Of a DNA stretch of 6,713 bases, positions 1 through 4,827 are shown piece after piece. Numbering within the stretch: the first letter of the stretch is position 1; each line of letters begins with the position of its first letter. Made by a program: the position numbers and the translations under genes. Below the pieces are notes generated by a model, which was not told the origin of the DNA, did no database searches, and saw only the letters and a program-made list of their open reading frames with translations. The stretch spans positions 1 through 6,713 of the forward strand of contig SMVS01000052.1 of the NCBI GenBank assembly GCA_004357435.1. Direction: 5' to 3'. The stretch is from Nitrospina sp. (GTDB lineage: Bacteria > Nitrospinota > Nitrospinia > Nitrospinales > Nitrospinaceae).

Positions 1-525
1 AACGCCGGTGTGCGCGAGCGACACCTCGCCGGGCATGGGAATTTTTCCGCCGCCGATCAGCCCGGCGTCCGAAATGGTGTGGTGCGGCGACCGGAACACG
101 CGCGTGGCGATCAGCCCGGTGCTGTTGCCCAGCAATCCCATCACGCTGTGTACCTTGGTGGACTCGATGGCCTCCTCCAGTGATAGAGAGGGCAAAATGG
201 TGGGCAGGCGTTTGGCCAGCATGGACTTGCCCGAGCCGGGTGGGCCGATCAAAATTATATTGTGTCCTCCGGCGGCGGCGACTTCCAGCGCGCGCTTCAC
301 ATGGTGCTGGCCCTTGACGTCGGTGAAGTCGATGTCGTAAACCGAATGCCTCTGAAATTCACCTTCCGCGTTGCTCTTCGCGGGTTCGATGGCGAGGTCG
401 CCGTTCAAGAATGCCACCACGGCAGGCAGATCTTTCACCGGGTACACGTTGACACCCTCCACCACCGCCGCCTCGGCGGAGTTTTCCGCCGGCAACAGTA
501 AACCCGCCAGGCCGTTGTCCCGCGC
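1..525 (-). pseudogene. comM: Continuation of the ComM/YifB-type gene after the in-frame stop; AAA+ domain, runs off the left edge
   Basis: Reading on in the same frame past the TAG at 526-528 gives 175 further codons with no other stop and clear homology to ComM. In order come a linker (ARDNGLAGLLLPAENSAEAA), the conserved lead-in VKGQHHVKRALEVAAAGGHN, a perfect Walker A motif GPPGSGKS (codons 221-228 of the joined gene, plus 223-246), then FRSPHHTISDAGLIGGGKI and PMPGEVSLAHTGV at the edge. Walker B (normally LFLDE) and the C-terminal third lie outside the window. There is no frameshift, and all visible catalytic motifs are intact, so the only lesion seen is one codon. Changing one base of TAG gives CAG or GAG, both plausible here; E. 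coli YifB has glutamate at the matching place, from memory. Explanations are a recent nonsense mutation, a sequencing error, or read-through. No start codon with a good Shine-Dalgarno sequence was seen right after the stop, so separate translation is unlikely. Confidence 0.75.
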
Positions 526-528
526 CTA
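526..528 (-). other. In-frame TAG stop interrupting the ComM-like gene (codon 127)
   Basis: The plus-strand bases CTA at 526-528 read TAG on the minus strand. The codons before it spell GALSIAT and those after it ARDNGLAG, matching a continuous family segment with exactly one residue position occupied by the stop. Frame is conserved on both sides. Confidence 0.85.
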
Positions 529-906
529 GGTGGCGATGGACAACGCGCCTTTGATCCGTTTCACCCGGCCATCGAGTGACAGTTCGCCGAGGATCATGTG
601 TTTGGCGAGCGCTTCCTTGTCGATCAGGCCGTTGGCCGCGAGGATGCCGATAGCGATCGGCAAATCGAAAGCCGAGCCTTCCTTTTTGATGTCGGCGGGC
701 GCCAGGTTGACCGTGATTTTTTTGAGCGGCATGTCGAGGTTGGTGTTTTTGATGGCCGCCGCGACCCGGTCACTCGATTCTTTTATCGCCGCGTCCGGCA
801 GACCCACAATCGACATACCCGGAATGCCCATGGCCAGGTTGACCTCCACCTCGACCGAATAACCGTCGATCCCCAACACCGCTCCGCTCTGCACCCGTGA
901 AATCAT
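526..906 (-). CDS. comM: YifB/ComM-type Mg-chelatase-family ATPase, N-terminal fragment ending at an in-frame TAG
   Basis: This 126-residue reading frame is the N-terminal ChlI-like domain of the YifB/ComM family. In Gram-negative bacteria ComM is a cytoplasmic AAA+ helicase that aids branch migration during natural transformation; in many other bacteria the role is unknown. Family signatures are visible: GIPGMSIVGLPDAAIKES near residues 28-45, KKITVNLAPADIKKEGSAFD near 62-81 and LGELSLDGRVKRIKGALSIA near 106-125. The ATG at 904-906 is supported by AGGAG on the minus strand (plus 913-917), six bases upstream, and by a promoter-like -10 box further out. The frame stops at TAG (526-528), where related proteins run on without interruption; full-length members are about 500 residues. 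The same frame continues directly into the next entry, so the two are one gene broken by one codon. The family call is near certain; whether a functional product is made is not. Confidence 0.85.
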   Translation of the reverse strand: MISRVQSGAVLGIDGYSVEVEVNLAMGIPGMSIVGLPDAAIKESSDRVAAAIKNTNLDMPLKKITVNLAPADIKKEGSAFDLPIAIGILAANGLIDKEALAKHMILGELSLDGRVKRIKGALSIAT

Positions 907-912
907 CTCTCA

Positions 913-917
913 CTCCT
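913..917 (-). promoter_or_regulatory. Shine-Dalgarno sequence of the ComM-like gene
   Basis: AGGAG on the minus strand, six bases before the ATG at 904-906. It fixes the start codon, which also matches the family N-terminus. Confidence 0.7.
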
Positions 918-936
918 AATGGATTAAGGAAAGGCA

Positions 937-966
937 ATTATATTCGGAAAACCAATTGAATGCAAA
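937..966 (-). promoter_or_regulatory. Probable sigma-70-type promoter of the ComM-like gene
   Basis: On the minus strand a perfect TATAAT (plus 937-942) lies about 30 bases upstream of the start codon. The -35 partner is weak: TTTGCA at 961-966 with an 18-base spacer (4 of 6 consensus matches) or TTGCAT at 960-965 with 17. The implied leader is about 20-25 bases and contains the Shine-Dalgarno sequence. The intact promoter suggests that any loss of the gene is recent. Judged by eye only. Confidence 0.45.
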
Positions 967-1039
967 AATAGGCGGGAGGAAAAAAGGCGAGCAAAAGCAA
1001 TGTATTCGTTGAGAAACCACGGGGGTAGGGAAGGCGGGC

Positions 1040-1076
1040 GGCGTTCTTGACCTGAATACGACTGGCGTTCGGTCAA
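1040..1076. repeat. Paired GGCGTTC direct repeats with a TTGACC/GGTCAA inverted repeat
   Basis: GGCGTTC occurs at 1040-1046 and 1064-1070, a 24-base period. Directly after the first copy is TTGACC (1047-1052), and directly after the second is its reverse complement GGTCAA (1071-1076). The unit lies just upstream of the small ORF at 1095 and could be a protein-binding site. It is followed by a run of A, not T, so it is not a plus-strand terminator. Confidence 0.3.
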
Positions 1077-1094
1077 AAAACGGAAAGAGAAATT

Positions 1095-1328
1095 ATGATT
1101 AGTGAAAAATCATTGGTGAAAATATACGGCCCAGTAAATTCAGTTCCCATCACAATTGAAGAAGCGTTTGCCGGTTGTGGCGGAGAGAAGACCGTGTCGG
1201 CTCGATGCAACTTTGGTTTCATGGCAAAGGAACATGAGGAGGTGACCCTTATCAGCCATCACTCCTCGCAAAATTCCCTTCATGCCAAACCCGTGATTAG
1301 TTTTTGCCACTCCGGAGAGAGAGTGTAA
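1095..1328 (+). CDS. Doubtful small ORF, 77 residues, no recognised family
   Basis: An ATG ORF of 77 codons lies in the otherwise empty stretch between two minus-strand genes. The start is preceded by GGAAAGAG, a poor Shine-Dalgarno sequence at a loose distance. The first half (IYGPVNSVPITIEEAFAGCG) looks protein-like. The second half, including SHHSSQNSLHAKPVISFCHS, has the serine/histidine-rich look of translated non-coding or repeat DNA and spans the inverted repeat at 1236-1267. There is no signal peptide, membrane segment or known motif. A small gene whose 3' end has been overwritten by a repeat is possible, but so is no gene at all. An overlapping minus-strand ORF (1140-1541) is even less convincing. 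Confidence 0.2.
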   Translation: MISEKSLVKIYGPVNSVPITIEEAFAGCGGEKTVSARCNFGFMAKEHEEVTLISHHSSQNSLHAKPVISFCHSGERV

Positions 1329-1454
1329 CCTCACCTCGCCATTAAAAGAGGAGGAACTTCGCTTCGGGCAGGATGCCCCCGCAGGCAATGGGTAAAACCC
1401 TGGTTTGCGCTCAACCCATGCTGGCCGACCCTCCACAAGTTTAGCCTGTTGCAT

Positions 1455-1469
1455 CCAGCCCCAGGCTGG
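1455..1469 (-). terminator. Possible hairpin downstream of the exported-protein gene
   Basis: CCAGCC (1455-1460), loop CCA and GGCTGG (1464-1469) form a perfect six-pair stem 11 bases past the stop codon of the minus-strand gene. No T-run follows in the minus direction, so if it ends transcription it is not a canonical intrinsic terminator. An alternative stem (1443-1448 with 1462-1467) uses part of the same sequence. Confidence 0.25.
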
Positions 1470-1480
1470 CGCCCGGCTCT

Positions 1481-1906
1481 TTATTTGAGCGCCCTCAGGG
1501 GGTCTTTTTCTCGCAACGGATTCCTTCGTATTTTCACGCAACTCACTTCCATGTTGGCGTCCGGACCCAGATTTATGATCATCGCTACCTCATTTCTGGA
1601 AATATTTTCCCCTCCGCGGAAGCGTGCTGAGGCAATCGTTGCCGGCAGGCTGTAGGCTAAGGTTTGGCCCGGGTCTATCATTTGGGCGATAAAAACCCTT
1701 TCTCCCAGGACTACTTTCAGGTCAGCCGGGGTTCCGTCAATATTTTCGATCATGAAATTAGAATTGCAGGTCACAAAGTTGCCTGGAGTCACAACCGCTT
1801 TCTCCCCAGCGCTCAGGCTTTTCGTTTTCGCCATTGCGGTGTTGGATACTAAACCTCCTATTATCAAAACTGCTAAAACGATCAGAAAAAATCGGTTTTG
1901 CCTCAT
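1481..1906 (-). CDS. Small exported (periplasmic) protein with signal peptide, function unknown
   Basis: A 141-residue protein. Its N-terminus is a textbook Sec signal peptide: basic MRQNR, a hydrophobic core (FFLIVLAVLIIGGLV, residues 6-20) and an A-M-A cleavage site at 24-26, leaving a mature part of about 115 residues. The mature part has exactly two cysteines, in VTCNSN and in MEVSCVKI near its C-terminus, which could form a disulfide. It ends in a basic tail (RRNPLREKDPLRALK). Segments such as DLKVVLGERVFIAQMIDPGQ suggest a compact beta-rich domain, but I do not recognise the family. The frame is open upstream to 2053, but the ATG at 1904-1906 is chosen because AAGGAG lies seven bases before it and the signal peptide begins there. 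It is transcribed away from the methyltransferase gene, with no same-strand partner in the window. That it is a real gene is likely; its role is unknown. Confidence 0.8.
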   Translation of the reverse strand: MRQNRFFLIVLAVLIIGGLVSNTAMAKTKSLSAGEKAVVTPGNFVTCNSNFMIENIDGTPADLKVVLGERVFIAQMIDPGQTLAYSLPATIASARFRGGENISRNEVAMIINLGPDANMEVSCVKIRRNPLREKDPLRALK

Positions 1907-1913
1907 GGGAAGT

Positions 1914-1919
1914 CTCCTT
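1914..1919 (-). promoter_or_regulatory. Shine-Dalgarno sequence that fixes the start of the exported-protein gene
   Basis: AAGGAG on the minus strand, seven bases before the ATG at 1904-1906. It decides against the upstream in-frame ATG at 2051-2053, which would bury the signal peptide behind about 49 extra residues. Confidence 0.75.
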
Positions 1920-1967
1920 ATACAAGTAGTTGAAACCGATGGATTCCATAATGTTGCGTACCAATTT

Positions 1968-1983
1968 CGTCCCTGAAGGGTCG
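1968..1983. repeat. Near-perfect 16-base palindrome in the divergent intergenic region
   Basis: The left arm CGTCCCT and right arm AGGGTCG pair at six of seven positions around a GA centre. It sits 62 bases upstream of the exported-protein start codon, a sensible place for an operator. One such match by chance in this much DNA is not improbable. Confidence 0.3.
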
Positions 1984-2226
1984 GTTTGCGAGGGGATTTA
2001 TCTGGAGTTCGAGCTAATTCAATAGGTTGGGAATGAGGCCCTCTGGAAGCCATACTATCCCTTAAATATGGTGCCCCGGAGGATGAATTGCCATTTAAAG
2101 TCTGGTTATCCGCAGGGAGGAGTTCCTTTTTTAGAGGGACGATCCGTGTGTCACGGTGGTTTCTTTATTTTGGGTTCAGCAGTATCATCGACGCTATTCT
2201 TTCAGCTTAAAAATAATTCACCGGAA

Positions 2227-3033
2227 ATGAAATTTATGGACCCGCACCCGTTATTGCCTGAGGAAGATTACTGGTCGACGCCGTTCGCCCATGCGCTCCT
2301 GCAAGCGCTCGACATTTTTCCCGGTGCCACCGTGCTGGATGTGGCGGCGGGCGGGGGCATCCCGGCATTTTATCTGGCGGAACAGGTGGGGCCGGCCGGG
2401 CAGGTGCTGGCCGTCGATATCCATCAGCGCCAAATCCTGCGCGCGCGGACTATGCAAGGCACACGGTTTCCGTGGCTGAAATTTGAAGTGGGAGACATGC
2501 GGTTCCTGCCGCCGACTCTGCCGGAGTTCGACCGCATCACCGGCAACCTGTCCTTCATGTTCTTTCGTCCCAAACGATTCGAAGCACTTAAAAATCTGAT
2601 CCAGTTTCTAAAGCCGGGCGGGCAAATCGTATTGACCTTTCCCGCGCTCGGTACCTTCGACTCGTTATGGGACCGGGTCGAGCGGGAGATGTCCCGCCGC
2701 CAGCTCGAAAACGAACTGAAAGCGCTGGCCGAGTACATCGCAGAGCGCCCCTCGACTGAGCAGGCCGGGCAATGGTTGCGGGAACTCGGCCTGGAAAAAG
2801 TGGCCGTGCAGGATTTGCCGTTGGAGGTGAAGACGGGGCCGGGCGTGGATTTTCTCGAGCATCCTTTGTTGCGGGGCGGGTTTCTCGATGATATTTATGA
2901 ATGCTTCAAAGACCCGGCTTTGGCGGATGAGTTCATGACCGTCATCTCGGAAGACATCGAAAGTTTTACCCCGCTTGTTGCCCAGCGCGGTGTCATCTCC
3001 GGGTGGCGCCAGCATGACGCTGGACCCCAATAG
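2227..3033 (+). CDS. Class I SAM-dependent methyltransferase
   Basis: A 268-residue cytoplasmic protein with a Rossmann-type methyltransferase domain at roughly residues 20-145. Motif I is VLDVAAGGG (36-44), the SAM-binding glycine-rich loop. D64 in LAVDIH is the acidic residue expected to hold the ribose hydroxyls. GDM (89-91) is the loop lining the adenine, and FLKPGGQIVLTFP (127-139) is the usual post-motif III strand. The C-terminal ~125 residues (charged helix with RRQLENELKALAEYI, then WLRELGLEKVAV) resemble the variable substrate region of methyltransferase-11/BioC-like proteins. The substrate cannot be told. The frame is open from 2068, but the first 53 codons look non-coding. I choose ATG 2227, with ATG 2236 (MDPHPLLPEEDY) nearly as likely; CCGGAA at 2221-2226 is a weak ribosome site that fits 2236 at least as well by distance. 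DUF2269 and pentapeptide genes follow on the same strand after 90 bases. Confidence 0.85.
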   Translation: MKFMDPHPLLPEEDYWSTPFAHALLQALDIFPGATVLDVAAGGGIPAFYLAEQVGPAGQVLAVDIHQRQILRARTMQGTRFPWLKFEVGDMRFLPPTLPEFDRITGNLSFMFFRPKRFEALKNLIQFLKPGGQIVLTFPALGTFDSLWDRVEREMSRRQLENELKALAEYIAERPSTEQAGQWLRELGLEKVAVQDLPLEVKTGPGVDFLEHPLLRGGFLDDIYECFKDPALADEFMTVISEDIESFTPLVAQRGVISGWRQHDAGPQ

Positions 3034-3069
3034 TGGCGTGCCGCCACAGGCAGATGATAATGTTTGTCA
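3033..3069 (+). terminator. Possible stem-loops at the 3' end of the methyltransferase gene
   Basis: GTGGCG (3033-3038), loop TGC and CGCCAC (3042-3047) form a perfect six-pair stem overlapping the last base of the TAG stop. A weaker stem, ATGATAA with TTGTCAT, follows at about 3054-3070. Only a short pyrimidine run (CTTTCCCCT) comes after, so termination is likely partial and read-through into the next gene is plausible. TTGTCA (3064-3069) also resembles a -35 box but lacks a good -10 partner. Confidence 0.3.
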
Positions 3070-3092
3070 TACTTTCCCCTAGGGATTAGTCT

Positions 3093-3109
3093 CGCAGGTT
3101 GACCCTGCG
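3093..3109 (+). promoter_or_regulatory. Stem-loop just upstream of the DUF2269 ribosome site
   Basis: CGCAGG (3093-3098), loop TTGAC and CCTGCG (3104-3109) make a perfect six-pair stem ending six bases before AAGGAAG, the Shine-Dalgarno sequence of the gene starting at 3124. It leaves the ribosome site free, so it could be a processing or stabilising element. No function is shown. Confidence 0.25.
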
Positions 3110-3123
3110 CATAAAAGGAAGCT

Positions 3124-3594
3124 ATGGTTTTTCTTTGGTTGAAATGGGTACATGTACTGAGTGCGGTGGTGCTGTTGGGCACCGGAATTGGGATTGCTTT
3201 TTTCATGTTCCGTGCCAACGCGACCAAGGAAATTGGTATCATTCGCTTCGCTCTAAAAAATGCTGTGCTGGCGGATTTGATTTTTACTGTGCCAGCTATT
3301 GGACTGATTCCAATCACGGGTCACTTCTTAATGCAGATGGGTCCTGTTTCTATCAAGGAGCGGTGGATTCATTTTTCATTCACGCTGTTTTTAGTGGCTG
3401 GACTTTGCTGGGTGGCGGCGTTCTATTTGCAGTGGCGCATGCGGAGACTTGCGGAAGAAGCGAAGAAAAAAGAAACGGAACTTCCACCCGTTTACAGGAA
3501 ATACGAGCGGTTCTGGTTCGGGTTGGGCGTCATTGCCTTTCCCGCCGTCCTGGGAATTTTTTTCCTGATGGTTTTTAAACCGTCTATAGGCTGA
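3124..3594 (+). CDS. DUF2269-family integral membrane protein
   Basis: A 156-residue inner-membrane protein with four predicted helices at about residues 5-29, 47-70, 82-104 and 131-151. A basic cytoplasmic-type loop (RMRRLAEEAKKKETELPP, 105-122) separates helices 3 and 4. The start WLKWVHVLSAVVLLGTGIG, the ADLIFTVPA block in helix 2 and the end WFGLGVIAFPAVLGIFFLMVFKP match the DUF2269 pattern as I know it, and the length is normal for the family. Histidines at 10, 67 and 83 sit in or beside membrane segments; this invites the idea of a cofactor- or metal-binding membrane protein, but that is speculation. The start ATG has AAGGAAG four to five bases upstream. The stop codon is only 3 bases before the next ATG, so it is almost certainly co-transcribed and translationally coupled with the first pentapeptide-repeat gene. 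Molecular function is unknown. Confidence 0.85.
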   Translation: MVFLWLKWVHVLSAVVLLGTGIGIAFFMFRANATKEIGIIRFALKNAVLADLIFTVPAIGLIPITGHFLMQMGPVSIKERWIHFSFTLFLVAGLCWVAAFYLQWRMRRLAEEAKKKETELPPVYRKYERFWFGLGVIAFPAVLGIFFLMVFKPSIG

Positions 3595-3597
3595 CCG

Positions 3598-4101
3598 ATG
3601 GAGACACGACAGCAAATCGAAGCGGCCAAAGCGGATTTGAGCAAGGCCAACCTGTTCGGCAAGGACCTGGAGGGAGCCGACCTCAGTCAGGGCAATCTGG
3701 CGGGGGCCAATCTGCGCAAAGCGAAATTGAAGGGAGCCAACCTTAAGGGGGCCAATCTTGAAGGTGCCAGCCTGGGCACAGCTGATTTGACCGGGGCCGA
3801 TCTGCGGGGCGCCAATTTGCGAGCGGCAGAATGTATTGGCACCCGCTTTACCGGAGCCAACCTCAGTGGCGCTAATTTTGACCGCGCTTCGGTCAGCAAG
3901 GCGGTGATGACGGATGCCGACCTTTCCGCCAGCGATTTTTCAAATGCCATCAACCTCACCTGCGCCCAGCTTGAGTCCGCAAAAATCGATGCCACCACGC
4001 GGTTGCCGAAGTACATCCGCCTCACTTGGACCTCCGAGGGCCATTTCGAATGTCGCGACCGCACCCAGCGCATTGACGATCCGGGCAAGGCCCGGAGCTA
4101 A
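3598..4101 (+). CDS. Pentapeptide-repeat protein (first of a tandem pair)
   Basis: A 167-residue protein in which residues 12-121 are 22 uninterrupted pentapeptides of the A(D/N)LXX type (ADLSK, ANLFG, ADLSQ, ANLRK and so on). Such repeats fold as a right-handed square beta-helix. With 22 repeats the helix would have five to six coils. Repeats 14-15 (AECIG, TRFTG) and 18-19 (ASVSK, AVMTD) depart from the consensus. There is no signal peptide or membrane segment, so it is probably cytoplasmic. After the helix comes a cap, QLESAKIDATTRLPK (124-138), also present in the next gene, then a charged tail. Family members include DNA-mimicking gyrase protectors such as MfpA/Qnr, but most have no known role, and nothing here assigns one. 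The ATG begins 3 bases after the DUF2269 stop with no Shine-Dalgarno sequence of its own, which points to coupled translation. Confidence 0.9.
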   Translation: METRQQIEAAKADLSKANLFGKDLEGADLSQGNLAGANLRKAKLKGANLKGANLEGASLGTADLTGADLRGANLRAAECIGTRFTGANLSGANFDRASVSKAVMTDADLSASDFSNAINLTCAQLESAKIDATTRLPKYIRLTWTSEGHFECRDRTQRIDDPGKARS

Positions 4102-4102
4102 A

Positions 4103-4169
4103 GGGGGCAAACTCTGATTTACGCCCAACAATGGTGAGGCGTGGAGCTAAGGGTCAGCTATCTGCCCCC
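4103..4169 (+). repeat. Long-range inverted repeat between the two pentapeptide genes
   Basis: GGGGGCA (4103-4109), starting two bases after the stop of the first pentapeptide gene, is perfectly complementary to TGCCCCC (4163-4169), 53 bases on and 38 bases before the preferred start of the second. GGAGCTAA is also repeated directly at 4094-4101 and 4143-4150. The loop is too long for an intrinsic terminator and no T-run follows. The duplicated octamer may be a trace of the gene duplication or chance. Confidence 0.25.
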
Positions 4170-4195
4170 ACGGCGAGTGGCGACGAAACCTGAAT

Positions 4196-4200
4196 GGGGA
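4196..4200 (+). promoter_or_regulatory. Shine-Dalgarno-like sequence fixing the start of the second pentapeptide gene
   Basis: GGGGA, six bases before ATG 4207. It supports this start over the in-frame GTG at 4141, whose upstream GTGAGG lies too close and whose extra 22 residues have no family resemblance. Confidence 0.55.
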
Positions 4201-4206
4201 ATTTTC

Positions 4207-4620
4207 ATGTTGGAAAAAATCCTGGAAGACCATGAGAAATGGTTCAAGACCCGCGGCGGTGAGGGCGAACGCGCCATATTGAGAGGAGTCGACCTCAGTC
4301 AGGCGATCCTCCAAAAAGCCATACTGGTAGAAGCCGACTTGATGGGAGCTCGCCTCCAAAACGCCGATTTGCGGGAAGCCGACCTGCGCGGCGCCAACCT
4401 GCAGGACAGTCAACTGCAAGGTGCCCGGCTGGAGGGAGCCAACCTCACGGAGGCCGACCTCATGATGGCGGATTTAACCGGCGCTCATTTGGAGGGTGCC
4501 CAGCTGGACGGCGCCTATCTCCATGGAGCGGATTTGCGCAACACCAGCGGCTTCACCCGCCAACAGTTGGAATCGGCATTCTCCGACGAATCCACCCGCC
4601 TGCCCAAAAATTTAGGCTGA
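4207..4620 (+). CDS. Pentapeptide-repeat protein (second of a tandem pair)
   Basis: A 137-residue protein. It opens with a short amphipathic helix, MLEKILEDHEKWFKTRGGEG (residues 1-20), a common N-cap in bacterial pentapeptide proteins. Next come 18 uninterrupted pentapeptides at residues 23-112 (AILRG, VDLSQ, ADLMG, ADLRE, ADLRG, ANLTE and so on), expected to form a right-handed beta-helix of four to five coils. The C-terminal cap QQLESAFSDESTRLPK (119-134) matches QLESAKIDATTRLPK of the preceding gene, so the two are probably paralogues or share a cap module, although their N-termini differ. The start is ATG 4207 rather than GTG 4141, because the helical N-cap begins there and GGGGA precedes it. 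A 105-base gap separates it from the first copy, wider than the gap upstream; same-strand layout suggests one transcript. No signal peptide is present. Function is unknown. Confidence 0.9.
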   Translation: MLEKILEDHEKWFKTRGGEGERAILRGVDLSQAILQKAILVEADLMGARLQNADLREADLRGANLQDSQLQGARLEGANLTEADLMMADLTGAHLEGAQLDGAYLHGADLRNTSGFTRQQLESAFSDESTRLPKNLG

Positions 4621-4702
4621 CCGGCGATGCGCCGGGACAAAAGGGTCCTGCTCCGCTTGCCCCAGCAATTGTTGAGCAGGGTTCCCGGCAGTTAGCCTTT
4701 TT
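4621..4702 (+). terminator. Nested hairpins ending the pentapeptide gene cluster, probable terminator
   Basis: Directly after the TGA stop lies CCGGCG-ATG-CGCCGG (4621-4635), a perfect six-pair hairpin. Overlapping it is an outer stem GCCGGGA (4631-4637) with TCCCGGC (4683-4689) enclosing an inner stem CCTGCTC (4647-4653) with GAGCAGG (4674-4680), then TTTTT at 4698-4702. The small hairpin and the outer stem share 4631-4635 and cannot form together. The T-run is eight bases from the last stem, so termination is likely but not canonical. It separates the upstream cluster from the acl operon. Confidence 0.5.
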
Positions 4703-4827
4703 CCTTCCCTGTCAAGAAGTTCACCTCGCAAAAATTGTATTTGGATCTGTCTTTCAAGGTTATTTTTGCCCAATTATGCTTGATCAGGGCCGTTCTTTCG
4801 GGTGGGAGAATGACTTTCGGGAAAACA

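Larger units (their letters stand above)
907..1480. other. 574-base intergenic stretch without a convincing gene, rich in inverted repeats
   Basis: This stretch lies between the start of the ComM-like gene and the 3' end of the exported-protein gene. It holds the ComM promoter (937-966), a direct/inverted repeat pair at 1040-1076, one doubtful 77-codon ORF (1095-1328), and several potential stems. These include GAGGAG-G-TGA (1236-1245) with TCACTCCTC (1259-1267), the palindrome CTCCGGAG (about 1311-1318), GGGCA/TGCCC around 1367-1379, ATGGGT (1387-1392) with ACCCAT (1414-1419), AGCCTG (1443-1448) with CAGGCT (1462-1467), and the alternative CCAGCC (1455-1460) with GGCTGG (1464-1469). No match to tmRNA, RNase P, SRP or 6S RNA was recognised. 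A multi-copy intergenic repeat or a structured RNA would both explain the stems; neither is demonstrated. Confidence 0.5.
1907..2226. other. 320-base divergent intergenic region
   Basis: This separates the minus-strand exported-protein gene from the plus-strand methyltransferase and should contain both promoters. No box pair stands out by eye on either strand. It contains a 16-base palindrome with one mismatched pair (CGTCCCT-GA-AGGGTCG with T opposite T, 1968-1983), which would lie in the leader of, or be an operator for, the exported-protein gene. There is also a small stem CCATA/TATGG at 2050-2071. The methyltransferase frame is open through 2068-2226, but its translation there has no family resemblance, so I treat it as non-coding. 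Confidence 0.5.

Noticed and set aside
8..340. 110-codon plus-strand frame opposite the ComM-like gene
   Set aside because: The minus strand there encodes Walker A and other ComM motifs in one continuous frame; the plus frame is a shadow.
1340..1440. Resemblance to RNase P RNA (GAGGA and GGGCAGGATGCC-like elements)
   Set aside because: The rest of the conserved core and the overall layout are missing; the similarity is a few short stems.
1491..1515. CCCTCAGGG followed by GGTCTTTTT, looking like a plus-strand terminator
   Set aside because: It lies inside the minus-strand coding sequence, the stem is only about three pairs, and there is no sound plus-strand gene upstream for it to end.
1140..1541. 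133-codon minus-strand frame overlapping the end of the exported-protein gene
   Set aside because: Its translation is low-complexity basic sequence, it has no ribosome site, and it overlaps a well-supported gene in another frame.
2068..2226. N-terminal extension of the methyltransferase
   Set aside because: The extra 53 codons have no family resemblance and a different composition; starts at 2227 or 2236 fit the domain boundary better.
3687..4088. 133-codon minus-strand frame opposite the first pentapeptide gene
   Set aside because: It only mirrors the 15-base periodicity of the pentapeptide repeats (repeating RLAPxR) and has no independent support.
3598..4620. Short-period DNA repetition resembling a repeat array
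   Set aside because: The 15-base period is fully explained by in-frame pentapeptide codons. There are no conserved direct repeats with unique spacers, so this is not CRISPR.
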